A stretch of 64,000 nt of DNA from Rhodocollybia butyracea (Eukaryota; Basidiomycota; Agaricomycetes; Agaricales; Omphalotaceae): assembly GCA_015501585.1 (NCBI GenBank), contig JADNRY010000001.1, positions 558,001-622,000 on the forward strand. The letters run 5' to 3'. Below the pieces are notes generated by a model. The model did no database searches. It was not told the origin of the DNA and saw only the letters and a list, made by a program, of their open reading frames with translations. A program made the position numbers and the translations under genes. This document shows positions 1 through 11,425 of this stretch, in pieces; positions within the stretch are counted from its first letter, which is position 1; each line of letters starts with the position of its first letter.

Positions 1-590
1 AATAAGACAGAGAATGGAGCGGAGGAGGACTGCGTGGGGTAGCAGATAATGATCAACGATTTGAACAAACTCACCCAGGCTGACCACTGACCCCGCTCGG
101 TCCACCATTATACCACTGCAGATCGTCGCTACCCCAGAAGATACTGGTATCAAGTTTGTAAATATCCTCACTACCCGGGGGCTGTTCTGTAGGCAACTCC
201 TTGAGGATACCGTGAAGTTCATCAATAAGCGTTTCAGCTGATTTGGTTGATGAATCAGAACCTAGGAAAGTGATTAATCTGTTAGATATACCAACAGCAG
301 AAACAGCGCTAAGTAAGACGTGGTACCGACCTGATAACTTGACTTCCGCATTATGACCTAAAGTCTTTGGCGCAAAACTTTGCAATTCGGGGGTACCATC
401 AGGTCTCTTAGAAGCAGCGATATTGAGAGAATCAGAGTTCTTGGGACGAGTAATCGTGGCAATCAATGATGGTGTTGGAGGAGCGAAGCCGCCAGTTATA
501 CCTGGGCTGGTGTGAGGAGGATCTTTAACGCAGATAGCTAGCATGTATAGTACCTTTCTGGATACGAAGAGAGTATTCTTGTGGTGCCAT
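1..590 (-). CDS. uncharacterised protein, N-terminal part, runs off the left edge
   Basis: An open frame at 71-544 on the minus strand encodes about 157 residues of Pro/Ser-rich sequence with no domain I recognise. It ends in QPG immediately before a good GTGAGT donor near position 75, so the gene continues leftwards out of the window. The start is uncertain. An in-frame ATG opens at 544. A second ATG at 590 (MAPQEYSLRIQK) would join the downstream frame only through a 31-nt GT-AG intron (553-523), shorter than any other intron here. The SDR gene lies upstream and ends at 746. Function is unknown. I am fairly confident it is coding, because frame and donor agree, but not of the first exon. 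Confidence 0.45.
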
Positions 591-745
591 CGTCGATAAT
601 CTGTGGTAGTTTGGGGTCAAAAGATATAGCAAGCCGAGTAGTGATATGATTGAAGCACAAGAGCGGAGACTCATGAGCGCAGTTCGGACCGGGACCGATG
701 AGATTTAGATAAACGCTAGATGACGTATAGTATAAGCGCTCTACT

Positions 746-1835
746 CTACAAAGACTTTGACCACTTTTCGAATTTCTTCTGTTCTTGTAACATCCCTTCC
801 AACTTTGCATTGATTCTAAGCCACGAACCTTCGCCCAGTTGTAGTCTCACTGGGACTTCAGCGTCATCAGCCTCAACTAACTCATAAATTCTTCTCGCAG
901 CAAGGACTGGGTCGCCAGTTATTCCTCTCCGATCTTCAAACCATCGCCGCATTTGGTTGGATCCGAGATCAGGACCGTTGATGTAGGAAGGATGGGAAGG
1001 GAATACAGTGGTATTGTCGGTATGTGCTCGGGTTTTAAACGCTCCTGGCTCCAAGATTGTGATCTGAAGGAAAGATGACAGACGAACGTTAGCCCAAATA
1101 ACAACACCGGTCTTCCGGTGTTCTCGCCTTGATATTCCACGCGGGATCCATCTCTTGCATCAATGATTCAGTGAATCCCTCAAGCGCTTCAACGCTGTTA
1201 TTCCACTTGTTTCAAGAACTAATAGGTAGCGGGCTCACCATGTTTACTGTTGGACCGATTTGTTACTACCCGCTGCTTAACCGTAGCATGGAAACACACC
1301 TTGCGGAATAAAACCCGATGCCGGCACTTGGTGCAACACCCGCACCTGAGCTGACGTTAAACAGCCTACCACCGCGCACTCGGTTGACATCCCGAAAGAC
1401 TCGAACGGCCTCTTGGCTGACCCGCGACATGCCCCAAAAATTCACATCAAACATTTCGCGCGCTTTATCCTCCGGTGTACCCTCGATCTCTCCCAATATT
1501 GCTATTCCTGCATTGTTAAAAACGACATCAATGCGTCCAAAGGTCTGTTCAACTGTCGCAAATACTTGTTTAACATCGGCTGGTGAAGTCACATCGCAGT
1601 GGAGAAGTAGAAGATTCTCGGGATCCCAATCGGAACCCGATTTCAAGGAGGAGAGAGTCGGTGGCTCAGAGGAGGAGCGGTAGGTTGCTATTGCGATGTC
1701 CCCATTTTGAAGTACTAATTTAGTAATTTCGAGACCGAAACCCGAAGCTGCACCCGTTACTGAATTTTGTTGGGTCAGTAGGTTTTGAAGCAGTAACGAT
1801 AACTCACTCAACCAGACACGAGACTGAGGAGGCAT
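746..1835 (-). CDS. short-chain dehydrogenase/reductase (SDR)
   Basis: Classical NAD(P)-dependent Rossmann-fold oxidoreductase of 290 aa in four exons (1835-1808, 1759-1300, 1194-1128, 1063-746). The cofactor motif TGAASGFG (residues 11-18) spans the first junction. NNAG follows in the middle, then the Ser of the NVSSGAG strand and the catalytic Tyr160. The C-terminal part carries the DPAWNIK...TILEPGAFKT stretch usual in fungal SDRs. The start at 1835 (MPPQSRVWL) puts the beta-1 strand at the N-terminus, as in relatives. Two oddities: intron 3 has a GC donor (AAG|GCGAGA), and residue 164, where the YxxxK lysine belongs, reads Val in the only splice that keeps family length and frame. Substrate is unknown. 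Activity is doubtful if the Lys loss is real. Confidence 0.85.
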
Positions 1836-2526
1836 GTTCGAGGGAATGCCCTGGATTTTTAACATGCTACGATTCTCCCAGCTAATAAGCCAAAAGCTCT
1901 CCGAGGTCTCCGAAATCAATATTTATCGATCGCCTTCGGCGCACTGATATCTGGATGCATTTCTCGAAATTTGGCATATCTTTCTCACCTTCCTAAAAAC
2001 AATTTCATCACACATTCTTTTCAACGTCCTTGAATCTATGAAACGATCTTGAACTTCGTCGATGTCCCACTGGAGTCATGGTCAACTCACGGACCAGTCG
2101 AGTTTCAAAGACATTCGACTGGAGTCAGCTCGACGCAAGGGCACTTGGTTTATGGGTTCCATGCTCGCTCAACGAGCCTTTTTTCTAGATTCGTCCTTTC
2201 CTTCGTCTACAAACATAGGGAATGTTACAAGTAGGCCCTCTCGACCTGTTATGCCTACAATGCGAACAGATGGATTCGTTACAATAAATAACTTATAGGC
2301 TGCGCGGATAAGTGTGTATTCCAGTTGCAGCCTTATACAAGCACTTCATAAATACACGATTTGAATGAGTACCGGTATTGATACAAGTTCATACACTAGC
2401 TGTAGTATCATCGATGATTATGCGGGCAGGCGCAAATTAGTAGAGTTATGTGTGGACATTTATGTGGATGGGGATGCGGAATTCGAAGTTGGCTACTTTG
2501 TGTATTGATGAGCTGCGAGAATTCAT
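1836..2526. other. intergenic stretch without a convincing gene
   Basis: AT-rich spacer between the SDR start and the 3' end of the cysteine-rich gene. Two small plus-strand frames near 2049-2298 show no family signature, no splice support and no codon bias. I see nothing else in it. Confidence 0.5.
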
Positions 2527-2819
2527 TCATATACAGCAGCAGGGGAGCGGGATGAGAAAACAGACACCGCCGCCCTATGCATCTATGAGCTCGTAGAATT
2601 CGTAGAATGACGAATTATACTCACAGGACAAGGTATGCACCCTCCTCTTAATCTCTGTACCCCTTGCGATTTATCGCTCTGCTCTCGTTCTTCAACGCTC
2701 ATAACAGACATTGCTCGCGATGCTGAGGGTTGCATCTGAATAGGAATAGAAGCTGAAGAGGCCTTGTTTGACACATGAGCAGTAGGTGGGTACGGGACAG
2801 AATTGGTGGAAGAAGGCAT
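2527..2819 (-). CDS. small cysteine-rich CIPCP...IPLPCCC protein
   Basis: An 80-residue protein from two exons (2819-2625, 2574-2527) with a 50-nt intron. The N-terminal 40 residues are Ser/Pro/Ala-rich and disordered. Then come an EERE acidic patch, the basic RLRGG element and CIPCP. The second exon supplies GGGVCFLIPLPCCCI as the extreme C-terminus. The arrangement (EER, basic-Arg-Gly-Gly, then a Cys/Ile/Pro tail) resembles a family of very small cytosolic proteins common in agaricomycetes, whose function is not established. There is no signal peptide. The short hydrophobic Cys-rich tail could be palmitoylated or bind membrane (inference). The gene is easily missed because the last exon is 48 nt. 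ATG 2819 was chosen because residues upstream of it look non-coding. Confidence 0.65.
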
Positions 2820-3339
2820 TATGAGACTGGCGTGAAGATGGGCGTGAAGTGTCGAAAAAGTGAGGAGCGAATGTCTTATAAGCTGATACTTGGCTGCGCA
2901 TTGATGACGTCGTTTGTGGCGCACAGTGCGTAATTTCCGGTAACTCTTCAAGCTAAGTTTACACTACTACGAAACTACTCATGTTCCATTTCTCTCCCTC
3001 CGGATCCCCAATCCTGGTCAATCTGAGGACATCTGACAAAACAAAAGAAACTCCCTGACCGCACTGTATCAGTTTAAGGTCATGTGCTCAGCCACTCGTC
3101 GTCTTACCATCTCTAATATGGACTGGAGCACATGCGCTACACCTCACAGCTACTCATCGACATCAAAGATCTGGCGTGGTCTCGTTCCATGTCAAATGAT
3201 GGTCAGTTCTGCCTCTATCGATCCTAGTCTCGCACGCCAGAATTGTCAAGAGTGAGGAAAGTCGTTCGCTCATGGGAAATTCTATCCAAACTCTTTATAA
3301 GACATAGCTCACGGTAGCAGTCAGCTAAAGCTCGCAGGA
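2820..3339. other. intergenic region between divergent genes
   Basis: About 520 nt between the start of the cysteine-rich gene (minus) and that of the methyltransferase (plus), so it should hold both promoters. I see no clear TATA box. Frames in it overlap both neighbours and look like shadows. Confidence 0.4.
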
Positions 3340-4254
3340 ATGGCTGAAAACTCCCTTCATGATCATCCTTTTGTGTCCCACTACATCGTGTCTTATACGG
3401 AAGACGAGCGAGAGAGGTATGTAATTCCTTGTATTCTGAAGGAACTAGTAAAACTAATATCTTTTTTTTGTCTGATAGACTCGATTTACAGTATCGATTT
3501 TTCACGCAAGCTCTATGTGAGGGACAGCCCATCTGTGTCCAAAAATTTCACTCGATCCAGGAGACGAGATACTCGACAGTGCAACTGGAACAGGTCTGTG
3601 TTCACGATCCTGCAAATTCCGAATGTAATTGATGTAGTAGCAGGTGTTTGGCTGCTTGATGTTGTCCACAAGGTTCACCCAACCGTTTCTCTTACTGGTA
3701 TCGATACCAGTCAACGTCTCTTCCCCACTCAGCATCCACAAAACATCTCCTTCGCCGTTCACACTGTTACAAATCTCCCAGAGTCATGGAGTAATAAATT
3801 CAAACTAGCAAATCAACGACTACTCAGCGCTGCGCTTACGCGTGAACAATGGGGAATCGCCTTGAGTGAATTGTATCGCGTTTTGAAACCAGGAGGGTGG
3901 ATTCAACTTTTGGAGTCTGATCCTAAGACTACAATGCCCAGTGGTCCAATAAAGCGTCTTGCGGAAGCGGTTACCGCAGTGTATGTAAATAAAGGACTTG
4001 CATTGGATTTAAACGAGACCCTCGACCAACGTCTGAAAGACGCAGGTTTTGTCAATATACAAAAGCGGACAACTGGTCTTCCAAGGTTGGACTCACAGGA
4101 TTCGGATTTGGAGTCCAAAGTCCTAAAGAAACTTTTTATGGCCTCTATACCAATACTAAAACCAGCTTTCCTTGCCACTGGGATGTTTAAGTCTGGGGAT
4201 GAAATAGATGCTCTAGGCAAAGAGATGGACCAGGAGTGGAATAGTCTCCCCTAG
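3340..4254 (+). pseudogene. LaeA-like SAM-dependent methyltransferase, frameshifted
   Basis: Class I SAM methyltransferase of the fungal LaeA-like type. Exons are 3340-3416, 3479-3593 and 3644-4254. Recognisable parts are the N-terminal ERERLDLQY helix, motif I (LDSATGTGVWLLD, across junction 2), the GIDTS acidic strand, NISF, the VTNLPESW loop, LYRVLKPGGW and LLES. The LxxQ part of exon 2 and its SLDPGDEILDSATGTG part lie in different frames. One missing base in the A5 run at 3541-3545 explains this and would give 267 aa. The C-terminus also stops a little short of usual (WNSLP). Intact members are nuclear regulators or tailoring enzymes of secondary metabolism. Here it is either a recent pseudogene or a sequence error. 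Confidence 0.7.
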
Positions 4255-6783
4255 GCAGACTCGTTATACACTGACGATCCATACGGATGTGTGTATATAG
4301 AGTCTGCGGGTTCCCACGGGGGTCTTGAGCCGCGCCAAAAAGATTGGTCAGATATGAGCACTGCCACCCCGACGCGCTTATTTCTCCTACCACCAACTGA
4401 GTGTATCCTGCGCGTATTTCACGCGTTATTACAATAAAACTTTTTTTCACCGTCACTTTACTGTTCACCGATAAATTCTGTCACCGAAGATTACCGAAAA
4501 CTCCGAAAACAGAACACAGATTTGCATCGTTTGGTGCCGCCAGCATCCCGGTCTTTTTCTTTTAGTACACAAAGCTGAAGACAGGAAGAATGTCGGGAAT
4601 ACGGAGTAATGAGAGCAAAGATGGCTCTAAAACCACAGTTGTATTGTTGAAAGGCTTGGTATCTACTCAAAAACGAGGCCATATCTCAAAAGTTGCAGAA
4701 TCCCTTCCCCTTTCCAAGGTTCAACTCCTTCCAATGTGCCAAGTTATGCTCTCACTACGCCGAATAACACCTCCCAGTCCGGTTACTCCATCGTTGCATC
4801 TCAGTTCAAATCCCATGAACATACGACCTTTCGAAAATCCTTGATTTCGGTTTGACATTTGCAGCTGCAGCGACCGAAACCTTGCCAGATACTAGGCTTT
4901 ATATTAATTTAGACAATGATTAAGCATACCTTTGTTTATCTTTTGGACTTCATTAAGCTCTCGCGTTGTAGCAAATATGATTCGTCGTGAAAGCAAGCGT
5001 GAAAGGTCATCATCATTTCGTTTGCCAAACTCTTTGTAGATGTAGCCACAACTCACACAGCCTTTGGACAGATAGAGATGTTGAATGTAGGGTAAGCGCT
5101 AGGATTCTGAGATATTCCGCGATGGACGAGTAATGATACCGAAGAGGGCAGACTTTCTTCTGGTTGCGGAGCCTGAGGATTTTTGGTATACAGTTGTGTT
5201 GAATCAGGCGTACTCCATCTTTCCACTTTGGAATAAGCTTCTTGATATAGAATTTATAGTATAAACGCCTTCGTTGGACGTTAACGAGATTGTCGACGGT
5301 AAAAAAATTAAATCGACGCTGCCATCCAGATGGCTAGGCTGTACGGACCGGCGGTGGCAGTACACAAATCTGACTAATACTTTAGGCCCGTCTCAACTGG
5401 GGCGCGGCTACTATAGGACTAGGAGTGGAATACACACTCGCAATGCTTGTGGCATTATACTGTAGCTTACGCACAGAAGCCAGATATTTGACTGGACACA
5501 ATTCGTAGAGATGATTGTATTTCGGAACGGCGTATCCCAGATTCCCACTTCAGATAAGTATGTAGAGATACTCTTTTACGGCTTCCGAGGTGCTCGAGGA
5601 GTAGGACTTCCAGGAAGTTCTTTCTCTACGTCTATACCGTGGCCGCCTCAGCATTCTGGGGCTAGGACGTGGGCTAACAAGTCAGTCCCACATCTATCGT
5701 AGAATCAGTATACATATCACGATAGAAGGGACGCACCCAATATCGATGAACCCAGCAGGAGGATGTGGCCAGGTTTTCAAGGGTTCTTCAGTGGATAAGT
5801 TTAATCTATTTGAATCATCGTTACCAAATGAAACCTTCCAGAGCTCTTGTATCTCTCGGCAGCTCTCAGCAAAAACATCACTCTCATGAATGTCATCATA
5901 TTTTGTGTTTCCAGAGCGTTTATGGCACTTATTCTTATGATACCTGACCTCTGGTGTTTCTTCAGGCGCATCAACCTAATAGATCTGCCACAGAACCAAA
6001 AATCCATGCGAGCAATGTTGTCCATCGATGGTGAACGCGGCCTACCTCGAGCATACTAAGGCATCGAACTTCATTCTCGTAAACCTCATCGGCAGCGAAG
6101 ACCTTCAATGAGATTCTCACTGATCGGTTTGAGTATACTTAATTAATGATGCTTCAAGTCGAACTTCGGAACCCAATTGTCTATACGCTACGATTCAGTG
6201 TCCAAACTATAGAAGCGGACACTGGATGAACCTCTGAAGCACTGGAGATCACATACGATGCCCTACTTCAGCTACCAGGGTAAGTTCTAGTAACTAGTTA
6301 CAACTTCTAGGTTGGCACTGCTCACTATCTCTGCCCTCGGGCAGCTCAATACTATACAAGAGATGGACTCTATTGGTCGCTACTGCAATGCCGACGCTTT
6401 CAAGTGTAGATGGTTTACGCCCTGCAGCGCCCACCTGGTACTTGTCATTTTCCAGCATATGTGGTAATACCGAGTTGTAATATTGCCCTTGAGTACGCTG
6501 CCCTGTGCAACATAAGCGTTGAACAATGGTCCACTGCAAACACTGGTAAAGTAAGATAAATAGTACAAAACTCTAGAATGGCACATCTTAGCCCCCATGT
6601 GCTAAGTAACACAGGAAGGACAAGAAGGTATACCGCAAAAGTATCTTCCATCCTTCCTTCCCGGGCTGCTGTGCTCGACGAACTAAATGAAAGACAGAAA
6701 GGTTAGCACCACATTAGAGCCATCTAATCGTGCTAATCGTGCTACTCACTCTCCTTGATCTTGAAAAAAAGGACAATTTAAAC
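4255..6783. other. gene-poor interval with weak coding-like fragments
   Basis: 2.5 kb with no gene I can support. Fragments that look faintly coding lie near 4700-4850 (Ser/Pro-rich), 5129-5263, 5400-5500 (a hydrophobic stretch) and 5847-6059 (one or two possible membrane helices). None connects to another through consistent splice sites, and none matches a family I know. It may contain eroded genes. Confidence 0.4.
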
Positions 6784-8358
6784 TTACAAAGCCTTCTTTT
6801 TTTCCGCAACATAGTGCTGTCGTTTTTCCAGATCTAATAAAATAAGGGCCTTGACCCCCGAGCCATAAATAAGGCCACTCACCAAAAGCCCACATCGCGG
6901 CACCGATTCTGTTCGAAATTGTAAAGACCAGGCCGATGATGGGGAGGCCCTCAAGCAGAGCGGCAACGAATCCAAATGCTAACATGTCAAGTTAGATCCA
7001 TGCCCTAATAAGGCGCACAGAAAGGCGACGGAGGAGAGCAGGTCGGGGGATGAATAGAGGACGTACTCCGATAATCCCATTTATGTTCCTCCATGAACAC
7101 AGACACCTCAGTAGGGGTCATTTTCTTTGCTTCAAAGTACTGTAAAAACGGCATCAGGATCGGAGTGTATTCAAGATAACAAGGGGCAACATGGGAAATG
7201 AGGTGTAGAGAACCACGAGATAAACACAAGAAAAGGATATATCTCTCGAAATTTGACAGGCGAGGAATCGGGATATTGAAACAAGGAGATATACTCACCC
7301 TTCGGTGCAGAACTTTCGCGGTAGCCATCCCTTTGAACCAAGCCGATATGAGAATGCCAACAAGGGGATAGAAATTGAACGGGAGGAGAATAACTATTCG
7401 AGAGTTTCGCCAGTGATTATCAACCAAAAGAGATGAATGCTAGAGAGTAAAAGACAGAAGTAGACATACCTCTCTTGAACATTAACAAAAACCATCCACT
7501 GAACGCCTTTTCATACCATTGCGCAGGTTTTATCTAGAAGATCCAGATCCAGACTATGGCCGGATTCATAACCACACAACTCACCTCGTTAGGCGGCTCC
7601 TCCCATTCCTCGACGTACCCTTTCCAAAAATCATCTCCTTTCCCTCGCGACAAGACAGTCTGGTTCCATGCACGGTCACGAGCGATACGGATATTCTTCG
7701 CGAGGAAGAAGCGAAGCATGTAGGTGATTTGCTGTCCAACGAGAAGAACAGCTGCGTCTGAAAGAGGGGATATCGGTACAAAGAGATTACGTTGGAAAAG
7801 TGCTAAGCGGACGCACAAGTATGGACATTAAACGGAACAGGATAGCCGAATATCGTCTCTGTTGCGAGACCAGTGACTTTAGGTGAACTAGAACGAGGGT
7901 TAATGGTCGCATGCTACTTGATGACTTGTATACGCACTTTGCAAGAAATATTTCGATAAACTTTTTCTGTATTCCAAAAGTAAAGAAACCCTATTCCATT
8001 CACGCGACTAGTTAGCAAGTCGTCAAACACTTTTATTCGTCTACTGACCCAAACCAGGCCCACAGCTAAGCGATGTTCAGATGGTCAGATCTTCGGAATG
8101 ACCGTCATTCAACTTTGACCCACCTAGCCCGCGTACAGTACCGTGTTGGCACTTTTTCCAAGCCGGAATGTACAGATTCTTGTCTGTGAAAAGCCTGTAA
8201 ACGCCAACCAAGACATACGAGGGAGGATATTGGAGGCGGTGAGAAGAACGTTTAAGGTGATCAGGTAGATCGTCGTCACGTATTATGCTGGAATTCTTTT
8301 GCGATGTAGAGAGCAACAAGTCGTTTTGAGCCTCGGGCCCGTCAGCAGTCACGGACAT
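6784..8358 (-). CDS. EI24/Lds-Rrt8-like multispan membrane protein
   Basis: 308 aa from ten phased exons (8358-8124, 8065-8049, 7990-7938, 7887-7817, 7757-7585, 7533-7470, 7393-7299, 7139-7067, 6978-6883, 6833-6784). The N-terminal 70 residues are hydrophilic, then YPPSYVLVGVYRLF leads to a first hydrophobic block (AVGLVWGFFTFGIQ). The family hallmarks follow: LLPFNFYPLVGI, a long hydrophilic loop with KMTPTEVSVFMEEHKWDYR, and ALLEGLPIIGLVFTISNRIG before the basic DLEKRQHY tail. Homologues form the EI24/CysZ-like superfamily and include the yeast outer-spore-wall and lipid-droplet Lds/Rrt8 proteins; they sit in ER or related membranes. Exon 2 is only 17 nt. Every junction preserves frame. The molecular function is not known. 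Confidence 0.8.
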
Positions 8359-8912
8359 GTTTTGGCGAGTTCAATGGAGAAAATTGGCGCGCGTTAAAAG
8401 TGGCTATGCTTTATCCACAACTTTTGTGGTCAGTGGTGCTGCCAATTCCATATTACAAGTTTCGAACCCAGATACGATGGGATCGGGTCATAGTGTTCGA
8501 AAATATGTGGTCTAGGACTAGGAATTCTAATCCCATACAGTCAAGGTCTCAAAACATTAATCTGAAATATGTCCAGTACGTAAGGAGAACAAGCACAATT
8601 GACCATGAACGGATGGGTATAGACCAGTCTCGACTCAGTTATCATCGGACACAGTCAAGCGATTTATGGTCCTAGTTGTAATCCTTGGTATTTAGACAAA
8701 GAAGAAAAGTAGCGGCAAAGTCATAAAATGCTGGAGCGCGACTGGTTGGTTCACAACTCCATACGACTGAGACCAACGAAAAAGACAAGTGTAATGTCAA
8801 GGCAAAAATCTGCAAAATCTGCCTATGATACGGGACGTGGTACTTGTTATTTAAGTAGTTGTAAAATAGATTCAAGATGCGTTATATATCTAACGGACGC
8901 CAGCTCTATTTT
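8359..8912. other. intergenic region
   Basis: Spacer between the EI24 start and the LCB2 stop, containing the LCB2 3' flank and the EI24 promoter. The few small frames here have no support. Confidence 0.4.
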
Positions 8913-11146
8913 CTAATTTCCCCAGTCGTGATCCGGAAGGTTAACCAACTCCACTGCCCTCCCGCAAACCTCATCTAACGTCCACCTTTCCTTCTTTGAG
9001 ATCCCATGTTTCAAATCCAACACATCCCCAACCTCATTGCACGCCCTCAATATCTCATCTATATCCTCCTTCGTATGAGCCGCACTGACACAAAGCCTTA
9101 TTCTTGAGGTGATCAATGGAGTAGCAGGATAGGCAACGGGTACGGTAACGATGGGAGTTTTGCGGTCCTTCATCATCCGGTGGAACATTATCATTTTTCC
9201 GGGTTGATATATGAGCAAGGGCACGACTGGCGAGCAGGGGTGTCCGTACACAATAAAGCCAAGCTTGTCTAGGCCCCGATGAAGGTAATAGCAATTGAAA
9301 GAGAGGCGGCGGAGGCGTTCGCGGCCCTCCAAACCCGAGGAGAGCTCATAAGGAAGAGGAAGCCAGGTAGGAAGGAAGCGCTGAGTGATGGGGCCATAGT
9401 ACGCTGAATCTGGTGAAGCGAGGCGCAGAGTGGAGCCTCCTGAGGATACGCTGTGATTCAATTCGCTCTCCTGAACACCCATTATACTCGCCATACTGGC
9501 AATGATCTGTACCATTACCGGAGGAGACATGGCTTCCGCATAAACGCCAGAGTAGGAGCGGATTCGTAATCTGTCGATGAGACATTTCTTTCCTCCAATG
9601 TAACCTCCAGCAGCTCCGAATGATTTGCTGAAAGTGCCCATGAGCACATCAATCTCCTCTGGATCGATGTTGAAATAGTCTGCGATTCCGCGTCCATGTT
9701 TCCCGATACCACCTATGCTATGGGCCTCATCGACAAAGAGATTGAACTTTTTATATAAATCTGGTTAGAGTTGACGAAAGTCCAGTCAAAAGCGTAGAAA
9801 TACCTGAACAATTCACTTGAGAATCAGAATGAGGCTAACAGAAAACGTATGCTGACCTTGTACTTTTTCTTCAACTCCAAAACCCGTGGTAAATCAACCA
9901 TTGTACCTTCCATGGAAAATAGGCCTTCCACTATAACCAGAATCTTCTTCCATGGCCGATGTGTTTTTGGCTGTCCTTGACTGATGGTCTCCCTCAGAAG
10001 TGCTTCGAGAGCATTCGTATCGTTATGTTTGAACATTTTTACATGAGCCCCACTTTGTCTTACCCCAAACCGAATTGACGCATGGTTCAATTCGTCAGAG
10101 ATTACGAGACACCCCTTCGATACCAAGGCAGGGATAATGGTAGAGTTGGTCGCAAAGCCCATACTGGTAATTAACGAGTCTTCAGTGCCAAGAAATTTGG
10201 CTACCAAGGTCTCAGTAGCGGTGTGGAGGTCGGAGGAACCACCCGTCAGCCTGGAACCACAAGTAGTGACACCGTATAGCTTCATGCCCACTTCAACAGC
10301 ATCGGCAACCCCACCCTGAGCTTGGGCAAAACCAAGATAGTTGTAAGAAGAAATGTTCAGCGCGCGGGAAATTGTACCGAGAGAGATTTGAGTGTGATTA
10401 TAATCAGGGGAATAACGATCCAAGATCTGTATCGTACGTCCCGCGACGCCAGTGACAGGCTGGTTGAAGCACTCATTCATGCGCAGCTTGAGACGACGGG
10501 TGTAAAACGAATCAAAATCCGAGGTAAGCGGCGCATAACCCTATGTAAAAGTTTAGACCGCTCGGTAGAAAGAGACGTGAAAAACGTACATTAGAGGGCA
10601 TTAGATCAGCGTATGACTTGGGATAGAACCGTTTTCCTAAGAAGTCCCTTACATGCCCCAGCACAATTAAGATGAGGTAGCTATGTTTGTTGAGCACAAA
10701 GAGATAGAATACAAAGGGCAAGGTAAGTGAGCTCACCTGATGTACGTTGATAGCAGGACATAGTATGGAGGATCCCTATCGACATGTTTGGGCACAGGCG
10801 TATTTGGAAGATGCGAAGAGAACCGACGGAATTCCTCGGTTGAACAATGACCAAATTCTGTATGAACAGCTCTATAGATCTGGTCAGAAGTTGGCGGTTT
10901 AGCAGGCAGAGATAATCCATGAATGTTCTCGATATCATCCTTGTCAGCCTGGGTCAAAAACGTGTCTTTCGTCGACGCTGTGAGTGACGAGGACAACGAC
11001 AAGGCTGGTGTCGAGATTGTTGAAGTTGCCGATGAAGAGACCTTGTTCCTAGTGCGCGCATCCGCTTGACTTAACGCAAGCAGATAAGACGAAGCGTCAG
11101 CAGGCAAAGTCGACGAAGACTTTTTCTTGAATATCCCAGAAGGCAT
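8913..11146 (-). CDS. LCB2: serine palmitoyltransferase subunit 2
   Basis: PLP-dependent alpha-oxoamine synthase that condenses L-serine with palmitoyl-CoA, the first committed step of sphingolipid synthesis, as the catalytic half of the ER LCB1/LCB2 heterodimer. 672 aa from four exons (11146-10737, 10680-10590, 10540-9857, 9746-8913). Visible signatures are the hydrophobic helix SYLILIVLGHVRDF, SYNYLGFAQ, GSRLTGGSSDLHTATE, DELNHASIR, FVDEAHSIGGIG, and GTFSKSFGAAGG with the PLP lysine at about K436. The first ~110 residues are Ser/Thr/Ala-rich and make the protein about 100 aa longer than the yeast enzyme. The intron before the last exon (9856-9747) is 110 nt with a weak AAAAAG acceptor, but the junction gives the conserved KKKYK|FNLFVDEAHS. 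All catalytic parts are intact. Confidence 0.95.
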
Positions 11147-11425
11147 TTTCAGCTCAAAGCCTAGAGATCTGTACTGCTAGTGAAGCCCTACGTGGTGGGG
11201 ACGGAGCGCTTTGGGGATCCGAGCTTAAAGTCCAGGAGACGAAAACTTATTGATTTCGTGGACGTAATGTCTCTTAATAATGAAACAGCGTTCATCTAAC
11301 TAAAGTGGAGACAGGCGCTCATCAACGTAATATCAACGTTCGACTCCATTGCCAAGTCGGGAAGTGGTGACCGTGATAAAGATCCAGGTACTAAGCGCAA
11401 TAGTTCGCCTAAGGGCATCCTTAGC

